A stretch of 64,000 nucleotides of DNA from Natronolimnobius baerhuensis. GTDB taxonomy: Archaea; Halobacteriota; Halobacteria; Halobacteriales; Natrialbaceae. The notes under the pieces were generated by a model, which saw only the letters and a program-made list of their open reading frames with translations, was not told where the DNA came from and searched no databases. The translations under genes and the position numbers were made by a program. This document shows, piece after piece, positions 1 to 10,016 of this stretch. Where the stretch lies: the NCBI RefSeq assembly GCF_002177135.1, contig NZ_MWPH01000002.1, positions 124,001 to 188,000 on the forward strand, read 5' to 3'. Numbering within the stretch: position 1 is the first letter of the stretch; the number at the start of each line of letters is the position of its first letter.

Positions 1-27
1 ACCGTTCTCGAGGCAGACTGCGTCGGG

Positions 28-53
28 ACTCGAGCGAGTGCACTCGCTCGAGT
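28..53. repeat. 26-bp perfect palindrome
   Basis: The 13 bases 28-40 are exactly mirrored as reverse complement by 41-53, with no loop; the palindrome contains CTCGAG on both arms. It lies about 110 bases upstream of the first gene. It could be a dimeric regulator site or part of an upstream terminator; nothing in the window decides this. Confidence 0.6.
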
Positions 54-165
54 GAGAAATCACCAGACAGTAGCGTGATTGGGCAGTATATGGCCTGCAG
101 GCGGGGATTAACTCGCTGCATATGAAAGGGATAGGTGTTCGGAGTGTGTCCGCATAGGGGTGTCC

Positions 166-873
166 ATGGAGGACTCCGACGACCTGTCCCGTCGAACGAT
201 GCTCAAACTGACTGGTGTTGCCGGTATCACAGCAGCGGCTGCTGGCTGTGCAGACAATGGTAATGGCAACGGTGAGGAGGAAGAAGACCCAGCAGATGAC
301 CCCGCCGACGAGGAAGACGACACCGCGCCAGTCGAAGACGAAGACGAGGAAGAAGACGACGAAATGGAGGATGAGGAAGAAGACGACCCTGACGAAGAAG
401 AGGAGGAAGAAGACGAAGCTGATGAGGATGAGGCAGACGACGAAAACGGCGACGCCATCGAACCCGGCACGACAATCGAACTTGATGCACAGACTGCCGG
501 CTGGGTTGGTGTCGAACCAGAGGAAATCGCCGACGATGAGAACCCAACGCTGACGCTCGAGGAAGGCGAAGAGTACGAAATCGGCTGGGAAGAAGGCGAC
601 GGCTCTAACCACAACATCGAACTGGTCGACGAGGACGACGAGGTCGTCGACGATTACGAAACCGAAGAGGAAAGCGAAGGTGGCGATGATCAGTTCATCG
701 AGTTCGAAGCGACCGATGACATCGCCGAGTACGTCTGTCGTCCACACGAAGCCACGATGCGCGGCACAATCGAAATCGAAGGCAACGGCAACGGTGACGA
801 CGAGGAAGACGACAACGGCGACGAAGACGAAAACGGTGACGAGGAGAACGGCGATAACGGCGACGACGAGTAA
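166..873 (+). CDS. Halocyanin-like cupredoxin lipoprotein
   Basis: Secreted blue-copper electron carrier, probably lipid-anchored outside the membrane. Residues are counted from the GTG at 160; the in-frame ATG at 166 is two codons later and equally good. A twin-arginine motif (SRRTMLKL) precedes a lipobox ending in Cys30. Residues 36-98 are an almost pure Asp/Glu linker. The cupredoxin fold covers about 105-206, with copper ligands His151, Cys193, His196 and Met200 (the C-x2-H-x3-M pattern). A second acidic tail closes the protein. The segment TAGWVGVEP and the following NPTL strand recur in the cupredoxin at 16244-17218, so the two are paralogues. The redox partner is not evident locally. 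Confidence 0.85.
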   Translation: MEDSDDLSRRTMLKLTGVAGITAAAAGCADNGNGNGEEEEDPADDPADEEDDTAPVEDEDEEEDDEMEDEEEDDPDEEEEEEDEADEDEADDENGDAIEPGTTIELDAQTAGWVGVEPEEIADDENPTLTLEEGEEYEIGWEEGDGSNHNIELVDEDDEVVDDYETEEESEGGDDQFIEFEATDDIAEYVCRPHEATMRGTIEIEGNGNGDDEEDDNGDEDENGDEENGDNGDDE

Positions 874-960
874 CGCACTCGCCAACTCGGTCCGTTTGCG
901 ACCTATTTCTTCACAATCCTCGAGCCAGCGCTGTCGTCGCCACCCGGAGATAGCGCCGAG

Positions 961-2679
961 TCAGTCGTGCGTGTAGTAGGTAACCGTCTCGTCACCGCTC
1001 GAGTCGTCGATGCGAGCGAAGCCGACGCGGACGAACTGGACGACTTCGTCGGCTGCGAGGTCGCCGACGCCTGGCTCGGCACGGCCGGTCACGTCGCCGT
1101 CCATCGTTCGCATCCGAACGGGGACGCTCTCGCTTGCAGGAACCCAGTGGACGACATCGGCGTTGCCCTCGCGGACGACGTCGATGTCGTCGTCGGTGTA
1201 CTCCAGCGTCTCCTCGGTAAATCGGAAGCAGCCGAGTCCCTTGAGCCAGAGCCGTTCGCCTGAGTCGGGAAGGTCGTCGGCCTCGAGGAGGACGGAGTCC
1301 CCAACTGGGATCTCGCGGACGCCGCGCTCGTCGTGGTCGGGATGGACTGGCGGGGTCCCCTGAGCAGGTGAGTTGCCGGCGAGTGGAACCTGCATGCCGT
1401 CGCGGACAAAGAATCGGCGGTCGGCCTCGTCGTCGATCAGGTCGCGGTTGGTCGCGTAGATGGTGCTCATCGCGAGGTCGACGTCGCTGGTCGAAGTGCC
1501 GAGGCCAGTCATTGCCTCGACGATGGCCTCGCCACGGATACCTCTGCGACGGAGGCTCTTGAGCGTCGGCGCGCGTGGGTCGTCCCAGCCCTCGAGTTCG
1601 CCGGCGTCGATGAGCTCCGAAATGGTCGAGGTGCTCATCTTCACGTCGTAGGCGTCGATCTGGACGTGGCCCCAGTGGACCACTTCGGGGTACTCCCAGC
1701 CGAAGTAGTCGTAGACGAACTGTTGGCGCTTGGCCGAATCCTGCAGGTCGATTCCACGGATGATGTGGGTGATGCCGAGCAGGTGGTCGTCGACGCCGGA
1801 CTGGAAGTCGAGCATCGGCCAGCACCGATATTCGCTGGCCTCCTCGCGTGGGTGGGGCGTGTCGATCATTCGGAACGCAACCCAGTCACGCAGCGCGGGG
1901 TTCTTGTGTTCGATATCGGTCTTGACGCGAAGCACCATCTCGCCGCTCTCGTACTCGCTGGCGATCATGTCTGCGAACTCCGATAGCACGGTGTCTGCGT
2001 CCTTATCGCGGTGTGGACAGGCCTCGCCGTTGTTTTTGAGTTCCGAGAACTCCTCGCCCGAACACGAACAGGTGTAGGCCCCGCCCATCTCGATCAACTC
2101 GCGGGCGTGCTCGTAGTACGTCTCGAGGCGGTCACTCGCGCGATAGGTGTCGTCGGGCTCGAAGCCGAGATAGTCGAGATCCTCGAGAATGCCGTCGTAG
2201 GCCTCGAGGTCCGGCCGTTTGGTTTCGGGGTCCGTGTCGTCGAAGCGCACGCAGAACCAGCCGTCGTAGCGGTCGCGGTAGGTGCCGATCACGGCAGGCA
2301 TGCGGGCGTGGCCGACGTGCCACGGGCCGTTCGGGTTCGGCGCACAGCGCATGCGGATCTCGTCGTAGTCGTCCGCGTTGGGAAGGTCGGGCAGGTCGTG
2401 TTCGTCTTCTTCCTCCTCGGCTTCGATTTCGGCGAGTTCCTCGGGCGCGATTTCCTCGAGGCGGTCGCGTTTTTCGTCGTACTCGAGGTCGTTGACTCGG
2501 CCGATGACGCCGCCGGCAATGCCCGGAATCTCGTCGCCGTGTGGGCGGAAGTCGGGGTTGTCGCCCATCAATGGCCCCATAATCGCGCCGACGTTGGCAT
2601 CGCTTTCGTGTTTGACGGCGTTCAACAGCGCGTGTTTCTCGGCTTCACGCTCGATTTGCTCGCGAAGGTCGTCGTCCAT
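961..2679 (-). CDS. gltX: Glutamyl-tRNA synthetase, archaeal type
   Basis: Charges tRNA with glutamate. In haloarchaea this enzyme is expected also to mischarge tRNA-Gln for later amidation by a GatCAB-type amidotransferase (family knowledge). The class I HIGH motif is HVGH at residues 121-124 and the KMSKS-like motif is DVKMST at about 345-350. A Cys/His cluster (Cys204, Cys206, Cys221, His223) may bind zinc. The N-terminal ~100 residues and beta-barrel C-terminus fit the archaeal/eukaryotic subtype, and 572 aa is the normal length. It is divergent from the next gene and convergent with the first gene. In other haloarchaea it often sits beside idsA; here two unrelated genes separate them. 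Confidence 0.95.
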   Translation of the reverse strand: MDDDLREQIEREAEKHALLNAVKHESDANVGAIMGPLMGDNPDFRPHGDEIPGIAGGVIGRVNDLEYDEKRDRLEEIAPEELAEIEAEEEEDEHDLPDLPNADDYDEIRMRCAPNPNGPWHVGHARMPAVIGTYRDRYDGWFCVRFDDTDPETKRPDLEAYDGILEDLDYLGFEPDDTYRASDRLETYYEHARELIEMGGAYTCSCSGEEFSELKNNGEACPHRDKDADTVLSEFADMIASEYESGEMVLRVKTDIEHKNPALRDWVAFRMIDTPHPREEASEYRCWPMLDFQSGVDDHLLGITHIIRGIDLQDSAKRQQFVYDYFGWEYPEVVHWGHVQIDAYDVKMSTSTISELIDAGELEGWDDPRAPTLKSLRRRGIRGEAIVEAMTGLGTSTSDVDLAMSTIYATNRDLIDDEADRRFFVRDGMQVPLAGNSPAQGTPPVHPDHDERGVREIPVGDSVLLEADDLPDSGERLWLKGLGCFRFTEETLEYTDDDIDVVREGNADVVHWVPASESVPVRMRTMDGDVTGRAEPGVGDLAADEVVQFVRVGFARIDDSSGDETVTYYTHD

Positions 2680-2802
2680 TGGCAGAACGTTTACCGCGCC
2701 CGTTCAAAATCCTCGCGGTGTTCGCCCGCAAGACCAGCGTGCAGGTACGCAGCGAGAAACAACCGGTACACCTTTTTGTGGCACTAGCCTGTCAACACAG
2801 AT

Positions 2803-3339
2803 ATGGATCGGTCCGCCCTGGTGACGACGGCCAGGGACACGCTCGAGCAGTGCCAACTCGGTCGTGATGGGGAGCGTCTGGACTCGCCCCCGACGCTCGA
2901 TGACGTGTATCAGGTCAACACCAACCGGGATGGCGACCCGGTGTACGTCCCAGTCGTCGAACTAACACTCGAAACTGAAGACGACCCGGAGTTGGCCGCC
3001 GTCTATCGACTAACCGCAACGATCCTTCGACGCCTTCACCCGCACTTTCGCGACGTCCACGTCCGCCAGTACGATCTCGTCTTCTCCTACGGCACCACCT
3101 CGTGGTGGCACTGGGACGTCACCAAACGCCGGATCAGCGCCCGACCACAGGACGTCGACGCCCTCACTCGAGACGCCGGCTTCGACGCTGTCGACCTCCG
3201 CGAGCGCCTCGAGGAGGGAGACGACGGCGACGACGAGATCCCGCCGGTCGCATGGGGTGAGACGCTCGGCGAGTGGGAGTACTACCACGACGATAGCGGC
3301 GACTGGTCGTGGATGGGCGGCTTTGGCGGGTTCGGATGA
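2803..3339 (+). CDS. Conserved haloarchaeal protein of unknown function
   Basis: 178 aa with no signal peptide or membrane segment. A mixed alpha/beta N-terminal half (about 1-125) carries a Trp-rich strand (SWWHWDV), then an acidic linker, and the protein ends in a Trp/Gly/Phe-rich tail (DWSWMGGFGGFG) that resembles tails of haloarchaeal surface-exposed or partner-binding proteins. I do not recognise a catalytic motif. It starts 123 bases from the divergently read gltX, with a weak T-rich promoter element near 2771-2779. Confidence 0.7.
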   Translation: MDRSALVTTARDTLEQCQLGRDGERLDSPPTLDDVYQVNTNRDGDPVYVPVVELTLETEDDPELAAVYRLTATILRRLHPHFRDVHVRQYDLVFSYGTTSWWHWDVTKRRISARPQDVDALTRDAGFDAVDLRERLEEGDDGDDEIPPVAWGETLGEWEYYHDDSGDWSWMGGFGGFG

Positions 3340-3418
3340 CCCGTTGTAACACGCTGTTGGCAGGTGCTTGTGCTGCCAAGGGGAGTTACTACCCGTTTCG
3401 GAACCGAACAGCACCGAT

Positions 3419-3904
3419 ATGGAAACACGTGTTCGCCGCCTCGAGTTAGGGGAACTTCTTACGGGCCTCGCGATTATCATCGGCGTCAACGTCCTCGGTT
3501 CGTCGCCGGCGTTTTTCGTCGGCTCCGATACGTCGTGGTTTGCTGAGCCGTGGTTCTTCCCGCCGGGCTACGTCTTCTCGATTGCCTGGACGCTGCTGTT
3601 TACGCTCATGGGAATCGCGCTCTTCCTCGTCTGGCAACGCGGGACACACAAACGCACCGTCCGCATCGCTCTCTCGTTGTTCGCGATTCAGTTCGCGTTG
3701 AATCTCCTGTGGACGCCGGCCTTTTTCGGCCTCCAGCGGGCAGATCTCGGACTCCTCGTCATCGGAGCGCTCTGGATTGCCATCGTCGCGACCATCGTCG
3801 CGTTCGACCGCGTCAGCCGACTGGCGGCTGCGTTGCTCTTGCCCTACCTCGCTTGGGTGAGCTTTGCAACCATCCTCACGTACACGATTTACGCTGGCGG
3901 CTGA
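3419..3904 (+). CDS. tspO: TspO/MBR family membrane protein
   Basis: Five-helix integral membrane protein of the translocator/peripheral benzodiazepine receptor family, which binds tetrapyrroles and in some microbes affects stress or pigment regulation. Family hallmarks are visible: W..P.WFFPPGYVFSIAWT near the start, FALNLLWTPAFFGL in the middle and the last helix LLPYLAWVSFATILTYTIY. The ATG at 3419 (METRVRR) is chosen over an earlier TTG because the upstream codons read as non-homologous sequence. About 161 aa is normal for the family. It points towards idsA (convergent). Confidence 0.9.
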   Translation: METRVRRLELGELLTGLAIIIGVNVLGSSPAFFVGSDTSWFAEPWFFPPGYVFSIAWTLLFTLMGIALFLVWQRGTHKRTVRIALSLFAIQFALNLLWTPAFFGLQRADLGLLVIGALWIAIVATIVAFDRVSRLAAALLLPYLAWVSFATILTYTIYAGG

Positions 3905-3971
3905 TCGCTGTAGCGACTCTCGAGCGACTACAGCTATCCAAAAAATCGACTCGAGCGAGTCGCGTGAGACG

Positions 3972-5060
3972 TCAGTAGCCGCGTTCGATCAGGTAATCCG
4001 CGAGTTCGAACAGCAACTCACGGGCCTCGTTGTCCGGCACGACCTCGAGTCGCGCTTTGCCCTGTTCGACCAGTTCGCGTGCCGTCTCGTTAGCGTAGCT
4101 AATCGAGCCGACTTCCTCGAGTCGGGCGACGGCGTCATCGATTTCGGCTTCGGTGACGGCGTCGACGTCGGTCGTATCGATCAGATCCTCGATAGTGACG
4201 CCCTGTTCGCGGGCGTGGACGGTGATCAACGTCTGTTTGTTCTCGACGAGGTCGCTGCCGCGTTGTTTGCCAAGTTTCTCGCTCGGAACGGTCAGATCGA
4301 GCACGTCATCTTGGATCTGGAACGCACGGCCGATATCGAGTCCGTAGCCGTAGAGTGCGTCGATTGTCTCGTCATCGGCACCCATCAAGATCGCCGGGAG
4401 ACACGCCGCTGCAGCGTAGAGAACGGCAGTTTTCTGCTCGACCATCTTGAGGTACTCCTCAGGCGTTACGTCCTCGCGCTCCTCGAAGGTCACGTCGAGT
4501 GCCTGTCCCTCACAGATCTTGGTACAGGTCGTCGCGAGCACGTCGAGTGCATCGACGGCGCGGTCGGGATCGGCTCCTGCCTCGAGCATGATTTCGAACG
4601 CCTTCGAGTAGAGCGTATCGCCGGCGAGAATCGCCGTCTCGAGGTCGTATTCGCGGTGGACTGCGGGGACGCCGCGTCGGAGGTCATCGTCGTCCATGAT
4701 GTCGTCGTGAATCAGGGTAAACGACTGGATGACTTCGACGCTGACGGCGGCGTCCATGATGTCGATCTCTTCGGCTGTCGAGCCGTTCGGTGGACTCCCG
4801 TTTGCGTCGCTTCCCGTGAGTGTTGGAAACGCGTGGTAGTCCTCGGTCAGTGTGTCGACATCGGCGAGTGCTTCCGCGACGGTCAACAGAATCGTCGGGC
4901 GCAGTCGCTTCCCACCGGCATCCAGCAGGTAGCGGGATGCCTCGTAGAGTCGTTCGGGCTGTTGAACCGGCAGCGACTCGGGGATAGCCTCGTTGACCAG
5001 TTCCCGTCGCTTGCGGACCGCCTCGAGTACCGTCTCTTCTCGTGCCTCAGGGGTTGTCAT
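3972..5060 (-). CDS. idsA: Geranylgeranyl/farnesyl diphosphate synthase
   Basis: Trans-isoprenyl diphosphate synthase that condenses IPP with allylic diphosphates, giving the C20 (or C15) chain of archaeal lipids. The first aspartate-rich motif starts at residue 119 (DDIMDDDDLRRG) and the second at 251 (QIQDDVLD). The substrate-binding GGKRLRP is at about 49-55. At 362 aa it is slightly long, with an insertion around 78-98 rich in Gly/Ser/Asn. It begins four bases after the stop of the RNase J gene, so the two are probably co-transcribed. Chain length cannot be settled from sequence alone because Phe114, five residues before the first motif, is seen in both C15 and C20 enzymes. Confidence 0.93.
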   Translation of the reverse strand: MTTPEAREETVLEAVRKRRELVNEAIPESLPVQQPERLYEASRYLLDAGGKRLRPTILLTVAEALADVDTLTEDYHAFPTLTGSDANGSPPNGSTAEEIDIMDAAVSVEVIQSFTLIHDDIMDDDDLRRGVPAVHREYDLETAILAGDTLYSKAFEIMLEAGADPDRAVDALDVLATTCTKICEGQALDVTFEEREDVTPEEYLKMVEQKTAVLYAAAACLPAILMGADDETIDALYGYGLDIGRAFQIQDDVLDLTVPSEKLGKQRGSDLVENKQTLITVHAREQGVTIEDLIDTTDVDAVTEAEIDDAVARLEEVGSISYANETARELVEQGKARLEVVPDNEARELLFELADYLIERGY

Positions 5061-5064
5061 GTGA

Positions 5065-6417
5065 TCAGTCGACGAGCTGGATGAGGTTGCCGTTGCGCGT
5101 TACGTGGATGTCCCGTCCCATCTGGTAGCCTTCGCTCTCACAGAGGCTGACGTAGCCGGAGAGGCCTTTCAGGTCCTGATGAGCGGGGATGATGTTCTGT
5201 GGCTGGAGCGCGTCGAGCATCTCGTAGTGGCCCTCCTGGTTGAGGTGGCCGGAGACGTGGATGTCGTCGTAGATGCGGGCACCCTGCATGCCGAGCAGTT
5301 TCTCGGCCTGGTAGCGCTGGCCCTCGTTGGTTGGCTCCGGAATCACGCGTGCGGAGAAGACGACCTTGTCGCCGTCATCCAGTTCGTACGGTGTCTCGCC
5401 GCGGGCCATGCGGGTTAACATTGCGCGTGGCTCGCCCTGGTGACCGGTGACGACGGGCAGGAAGTTCTCCTTGCCCTCGTTCATGATCCGTTTGAACGTA
5501 CGGTCGACGGACTTGCGGTGGCCGAACATGCCCAGATCGTCCGGGAAGTCGACGAAGTCGAGTCGCTCTGCGGTGCCCGAGTACTTCTCCATCGAGCGAC
5601 CCAGCAGAACTGGCTGTCGGCCGATATCCTTCGCGAACTCGACCAGCGAGGTCACACGCGAGATGTGACTCGAGAACGTCGTGGCGACGATCCCGCCGTC
5701 GTAGTCCTCCATGCTGTAGAGGACGTCCCGGAGGTGTTCTCGAGCGACGTTTTCAGAGGGTGTCCGGCCCTTCTTGTTCGCGTTGGTACAGTCCTCGATG
5801 TAACAGAGGACACCTTCGCCTTCGCGGCCGATCTCACGGAAGCGCTCCATGTCGATGGGGTCGCCGATGACGGGCGTGTGGTCCATCCGTTTGTCGAGGC
5901 CGTAGACGATTGCGCCCTCGGGCGTGTGAAGCACTGGGTTGATCGCGTCGATGATCGAGTGGGTGACGTTGACGAACTCGAGGTCGACGTTACCGGAGTC
6001 GCCAATCGACATCGTCTCGCCGGCCTCCATCTTGATGAGGTCGTTTTCGACGCCGAACTTCTGCTCGCCTTCGATCTGCTGTTTGACGAGTTCGATTGTA
6101 AACGGCGACGCAACGATTGGTGCGTCGTATCGGTGCGCGAGTTTCGAGATGGCACCGATGTGGTCGAGGTGGCCGTGCGTTGGCACGATTGCCTGCACGT
6201 CGCCCTCAAGGTCACTCATGACCCGGTCGTCTGGGATTGCGCCCATATCGATCAGGTCGAGACTGTGCATGCGCTCGGTTTCGACGTTGTCGTGGATAAG
6301 AACCTGCGAGAGGTTCAGACCCATGTCGAAGATAACGACGTCGTCACCAGCGCGGACAGCAGTCATCTGCCGTCCAACTTCTTCGTAGCCGCCAATGGTT
6401 GCGATTTCGATTTCCAT
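5065..6417 (-). CDS. rnj: Archaeal RNase J (beta-CASP exoribonuclease)
   Basis: 5'-3' exoribonuclease of the metallo-beta-lactamase/beta-CASP group, acting in mRNA turnover. The zinc-binding motif THGHLDHIG and the later TGHQGEP and SGHLNQEGH segments are clear. The start at 6417 gives [18 protein letters not shown], the usual N-terminus of archaeal RNase J; a longer reading frame to 6519 adds non-homologous residues. Length is 450 aa. It is the first gene of a two-gene unit with idsA, an arrangement widespread in haloarchaea and other Euryarchaeota, which suggests coordinated expression rather than a shared pathway. Confidence 0.93.
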   Translation of the reverse strand: MEIEIATIGGYEEVGRQMTAVRAGDDVVIFDMGLNLSQVLIHDNVETERMHSLDLIDMGAIPDDRVMSDLEGDVQAIVPTHGHLDHIGAISKLAHRYDAPIVASPFTIELVKQQIEGEQKFGVENDLIKMEAGETMSIGDSGNVDLEFVNVTHSIIDAINPVLHTPEGAIVYGLDKRMDHTPVIGDPIDMERFREIGREGEGVLCYIEDCTNANKKGRTPSENVAREHLRDVLYSMEDYDGGIVATTFSSHISRVTSLVEFAKDIGRQPVLLGRSMEKYSGTAERLDFVDFPDDLGMFGHRKSVDRTFKRIMNEGKENFLPVVTGHQGEPRAMLTRMARGETPYELDDGDKVVFSARVIPEPTNEGQRYQAEKLLGMQGARIYDDIHVSGHLNQEGHYEMLDALQPQNIIPAHQDLKGLSGYVSLCESEGYQMGRDIHVTRNGNLIQLVD

Positions 6418-6896
6418 GGTTCGTTGTACTGAAAGCCGCGTTCGTGGACTCTCATCGAAACGGTCCGCGGACTCCTGGTTATGCGGCCCCGGCGTCTTGC
6501 AGCTCGTCGGCCACGTCAATCCCGCTATACGTCCGGGAGAGGGTGAATCCCTCGGTTCTCACGCCTGTGAGCTCCGAACGCACTTGCCCGCGGGTCTCGG
6601 TACTTGCTCCTACACGCCCAGGTGTTAAAAACACAGTGGGTTGTCTCGGATCCGTCAGACGCACCTCGAGCCAGCACTCGAGTCGTCGTTTCTGGACTGC
6701 TTCCCACTGTACGTGTAACTCACTGGTGACGTGTCGATTGCTGTGGGCGCCCACAGACGGGTCTTGCCTGTTCGATGTGGTCAAATGGCCTGAAAAAACC
6801 GAGATTTTATTTTGGATTTCAATTCAGTACCGGCAAAAGACACACTCGGTTCCGAAATGGGAAGGCTTCTTACCTTCCGTTCGAAAGTCGTGTGCA
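6418..6896. other. Gene-poor gap between rnj and permease
   Basis: 479 bases between two divergent starts. A minus-strand frame from 6784 to 6479 is open for 101 codons but begins with TTG and shows no recognised family; it may be a decayed gene or chance. The AT-rich stretch 6801-6814 is a good TATA region for the permease with a leader of roughly 65 bases. A small hairpin (GGAAGG at 6860-6865 with CCTTCC at 6873-6878) lies just upstream of the permease start. Confidence 0.4.
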
Positions 6897-9197
6897 ATGA
6901 CGAAGGATCTCGAGCGTGACCTCGGGTTAGGTGCCGTCATCGCGATCAGTATGGGGGCGATGATCGGCAGCGGTATTTTCATCTTGCCTGGTGTCGCGAT
7001 GGCAGAGGCCGGGCCAGCCGTCATCCTCGCGTTCGTGATCGCAGCGATACTGGTCGTTCCAGCGGCGCTTTCCATCGCTGAACTGGGGACAGCAATGCCC
7101 GAAGCGGGCGGCGATTACGTCTTCATCGAGCGGGGGCTTGGCCCCTCGTTCGGGACGATTGCAGGGCTTGGAACGTGGCTCATGCTGATGCTGAAAGGCT
7201 CGCTCGCACTGTATGGCGGCATGTTCTACATCAATTTCATCTATCAGTTGCCGACGTGGGAACTCGCGATTCCCCTTCTCGAGGCGACGCTACCGATCCC
7301 CGGCGTTCGCGCGCTTGGAATCACGTTCGCCCTCATTTTCATCGGGATCAACCTCATCGGCGTCAAACAGACTGGCGGCATCCAGTCGATTATGGTCGTC
7401 ATCATGCTCGTGATCCTCGGCGTGTTCGTCGCTGCGACAATCGTACAGGTCGACGGCGCGAACTACGACGGCTTCTTCGATGAGGGAATCGACGGCATCC
7501 TCGGGGCGACAGCCCTCGTACTCGTCTCATACGCCGGGGTGACGAAGGTCGCTGCCGTCGCCGAGGAGATTGAGAATCCCGGGCGAAATCTCCCACTCGG
7601 GCTTTCGATCTCACTCGGCGTCACTGCGTTCTTGTACGCTCTCATCGTGTTCGTTCTCGTCGGCGTCATGGAAGCCGACGATTTGGAGGGCCACAACGAA
7701 CCAATGGCAGAAGCGACACGACTGCTATTCGGTGAAACGGTGATCGGCGGTGTCCCGATTGGGGGACTCGCGGTCGGTGGGATTATTATTGCTGCCGTTC
7801 TCGCACTCGTCAGTACCGCAAACGCCGGCATCCTAACCGCCTCGAGATATCCACTCGCGCTCAGTCGGGACAAGCTCTTTCTCGAGCGCTTCGAGTACAT
7901 CCATCCGCGCTTTAACACGCCGACAGTCGCCATCCTGACGACGGGTGCGGTGATCATCTTCATCGTCGCCACCCAGAACGTCGACGAAATCGCGAAGATG
8001 GCCGGCGCGTTCCAGATTCTCGTCTACATCCTCGTCTGTGGCGCGCTCATTGCGTTCCGCGAGCGCGACCTCGAGTGGTATGACCCCGACTTCCACACGC
8101 CGGGCTATCCCTGGGTGCAACTGTTCGGCATCCTCTCGGGGATCTTCATCATCACGCAGATGGAAGCCCGCGAGATTCTTGGCTCGATTGGAATCGTTAT
8201 TCTGGGCTTCCTCTGGTTCAAACTCTACGCCGCGGACAAGGTCGACCGCGAGGGCGTCGCCAAGGGGCTTGCCCGCCGCGAAGCCGGTCGTCAGTTCGTC
8301 CAAGATACGGAAGAACAACTCGAGCGCGCCGACGAGTTCGAGATCCTCATCCCGATTCGCCAAGACGTGACTCGGGAGCAAGAAGACGCGCTGATCCACA
8401 TGGCCGCACCGATTGTCAGACAGCGCGGCGGGCACATTCGCGTCGTGCGTTTCGACGAAGTGCCGGATCAGGTGCCACTGGATACCGCCGCGGCGGAACT
8501 CTCCGAAGCCGACGTGGAGTTCGAACAGCGAACCGACGAACTCGTGTGCGACCTCGAGGTGCCCGTCGAAGTCGGCGAAATTGTTAGCCACGACACGCGC
8601 CACGCGGTCGTGAACTTCGCCGAGCGCTCGAGTGCGGATCTCATCCTCGCTCGCCAGGAGGCGACCAGCCGACTCGGGACGCTGTTTGGCCGGGATACGG
8701 ACTGGATCATGGAACACGCGCCGTGTGACGTGGTCTTCGTCCAGCACGAGCAACGAACCGACATCAACGAAATCGCCGTCGTCACCGACCGTAGCCCGTT
8801 CAACGACCCGCTAAAGGTCGAACTCGCGAACGCGATGGCTGACGTGCTTGGTGCCCGCATTCGGTTCCTCTTTGCCGTCGACGAGAGCGCACCCGAGGAA
8901 CTACTCGAGACAATCGAGGACTACCACGACGAACTGGACGACCTCTGTACCGTCCCCGTCGACTCAGCCATCGTTCGAACCGACGACGTCGTGTCCAGCC
9001 TCTCGAGCGAACTCGAGTCGTCCGATCTGGTGATGTTGAGTACGGTCACACACCGTCGGCTTCCGGATCTGGTCGTCGAACAGCGCTCGGATCGCCTCGC
9101 AGCGGCGATTGAACAGCCAGTCTTGCTGGTTCACTCGAAGCAGACGCGCCGTGGATCGTTCCTGCGACCGATCCTCGACCGCCTCCTGTTCAACTGA
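6897..9197 (+). CDS. APC amino-acid permease fused to UspA domains
   Basis: 766 aa. Residues about 1-450 are a 12-helix APC-superfamily permease of the cationic amino acid transporter type; the first helix has the substrate-binding GAMIGSGIFILPG. The last ~300 residues are two cytosolic universal-stress-protein (UspA) domains, which usually bind nucleotides and may gate the transporter. The ATG at 6897 (MTKDLERDLGLG) is the family start; the same frame is open upstream to 6399 without homology. Such permease-UspA fusions are common in haloarchaea. The substrate is not determinable from sequence. It is convergent with panB, with six bases between stops. Confidence 0.9.
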   Translation: MTKDLERDLGLGAVIAISMGAMIGSGIFILPGVAMAEAGPAVILAFVIAAILVVPAALSIAELGTAMPEAGGDYVFIERGLGPSFGTIAGLGTWLMLMLKGSLALYGGMFYINFIYQLPTWELAIPLLEATLPIPGVRALGITFALIFIGINLIGVKQTGGIQSIMVVIMLVILGVFVAATIVQVDGANYDGFFDEGIDGILGATALVLVSYAGVTKVAAVAEEIENPGRNLPLGLSISLGVTAFLYALIVFVLVGVMEADDLEGHNEPMAEATRLLFGETVIGGVPIGGLAVGGIIIAAVLALVSTANAGILTASRYPLALSRDKLFLERFEYIHPRFNTPTVAILTTGAVIIFIVATQNVDEIAKMAGAFQILVYILVCGALIAFRERDLEWYDPDFHTPGYPWVQLFGILSGIFIITQMEAREILGSIGIVILGFLWFKLYAADKVDREGVAKGLARREAGRQFVQDTEEQLERADEFEILIPIRQDVTREQEDALIHMAAPIVRQRGGHIRVVRFDEVPDQVPLDTAAAELSEADVEFEQRTDELVCDLEVPVEVGEIVSHDTRHAVVNFAERSSADLILARQEATSRLGTLFGRDTDWIMEHAPCDVVFVQHEQRTDINEIAVVTDRSPFNDPLKVELANAMADVLGARIRFLFAVDESAPEELLETIEDYHDELDDLCTVPVDSAIVRTDDVVSSLSSELESSDLVMLSTVTHRRLPDLVVEQRSDRLAAAIEQPVLLVHSKQTRRGSFLRPILDRLLFN

Positions 9198-9203
9198 GAT
9201 GAA

Positions 9204-10016
9204 TCAATAAATTTCGTCGAGGTCGGCTTCCTCGTGACTGTGCTCCTCAGCAGGAAATTCGCCGGACTCGACCGCGTCAACATAACCGTCGACGGCTGAT
9301 TCCATCTCCTCGCGGACGTTCCCGAACTGTTTTGCAAAGGATGGCGACCACTCGCTTAGCCCGAGTGCGTCGTCGACGACGAGCACCTGCCCGTCACAGT
9401 CCGGCCCGGCACCGATCCCAATCGTTGCCATCTCGACGGCGTCAGTGATCTGTGCCGCGAGATTCGAGGGGACGTGCTCGAGAACGAGCGCGAACGCGCC
9501 TGCCTCGTCGTGGGCCTGTGCAAGCTCGAGGATGCGTTCGGCTTCTTTCGTCTCAGTTCCCTGCCGCGGATAGCCGCCGTACTGATTGACGTGCTGGGGC
9601 GTCAGTCCGAGATGTGCCATCACCGGAATCCCGAGTTGGACCATTTTTTCAGTCAACTCGACAGTGTGGGGGCCGCTCTCGAGTTTGACCGCGTGAGCAC
9701 CCTCTTCTTTGAGCATTCGTCCGGCATTCTCGAGGCTGTCTTTCTCGTCGACACCGACAGAGAGAAACGGCATATCAGCGACGACGAGGGCGTCATCCGT
9801 GGCTCTCGAGACGGCGCCGACGTGGCGAGCCATGTCGTCGACGGTCACCGGCAGTGTCGTTTCGTGGCCGAGCGAGGTGTTCGCAACGCTGTCGCCGACG
9901 AGAATCACGTCGACGCCCGCCTCATCGACAATTGTCGCTGTCGGGGCGTCGTAGGCCGTCAGCATCGTGATCGGTTCCTCGCCCGTCTTCGCTGTGAGAT
10001 CCCGAACGGTAGACAT
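9204..10016 (-). CDS. panB: Ketopantoate hydroxymethyltransferase
   Basis: 3-methyl-2-oxobutanoate hydroxymethyltransferase, which transfers a one-carbon unit from methylene-folate to alpha-ketoisovalerate in pantothenate/CoA synthesis. Motifs include MLTAYDAPTA at the N-terminus, LVGDSVANTSLGH, VMAHLGLTPQHVNQYGGY and the GIGAGPDCDGQVLV loop. The start at 10016 (MSTVRDLT) is preferred over an extension to 10085. The C-terminal ~25 residues form an acidic His/Glu tail. The phosphopantetheine adenylyltransferase of the same CoA route is in the window but 48 kb away. Confidence 0.94.
   Translation of the reverse strand: MSTVRDLTAKTGEEPITMLTAYDAPTATIVDEAGVDVILVGDSVANTSLGHETTLPVTVDDMARHVGAVSRATDDALVVADMPFLSVGVDEKDSLENAGRMLKEEGAHAVKLESGPHTVELTEKMVQLGIPVMAHLGLTPQHVNQYGGYPRQGTETKEAERILELAQAHDEAGAFALVLEHVPSNLAAQITDAVEMATIGIGAGPDCDGQVLVVDDALGLSEWSPSFAKQFGNVREEMESAVDGYVDAVESGEFPAEEHSHEEADLDEIY

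Noticed and set aside
3864..5084. 406-codon plus-strand frame opposite idsA
   Set aside because: Antisense shadow; the minus strand encodes the aspartate-rich motifs of a prenyl synthase.
6479..6784. Small minus-strand gene of 101 codons
   Set aside because: TTG start, no recognised domain, no promoter and no neighbour link; kept only as a note in the gap entry.
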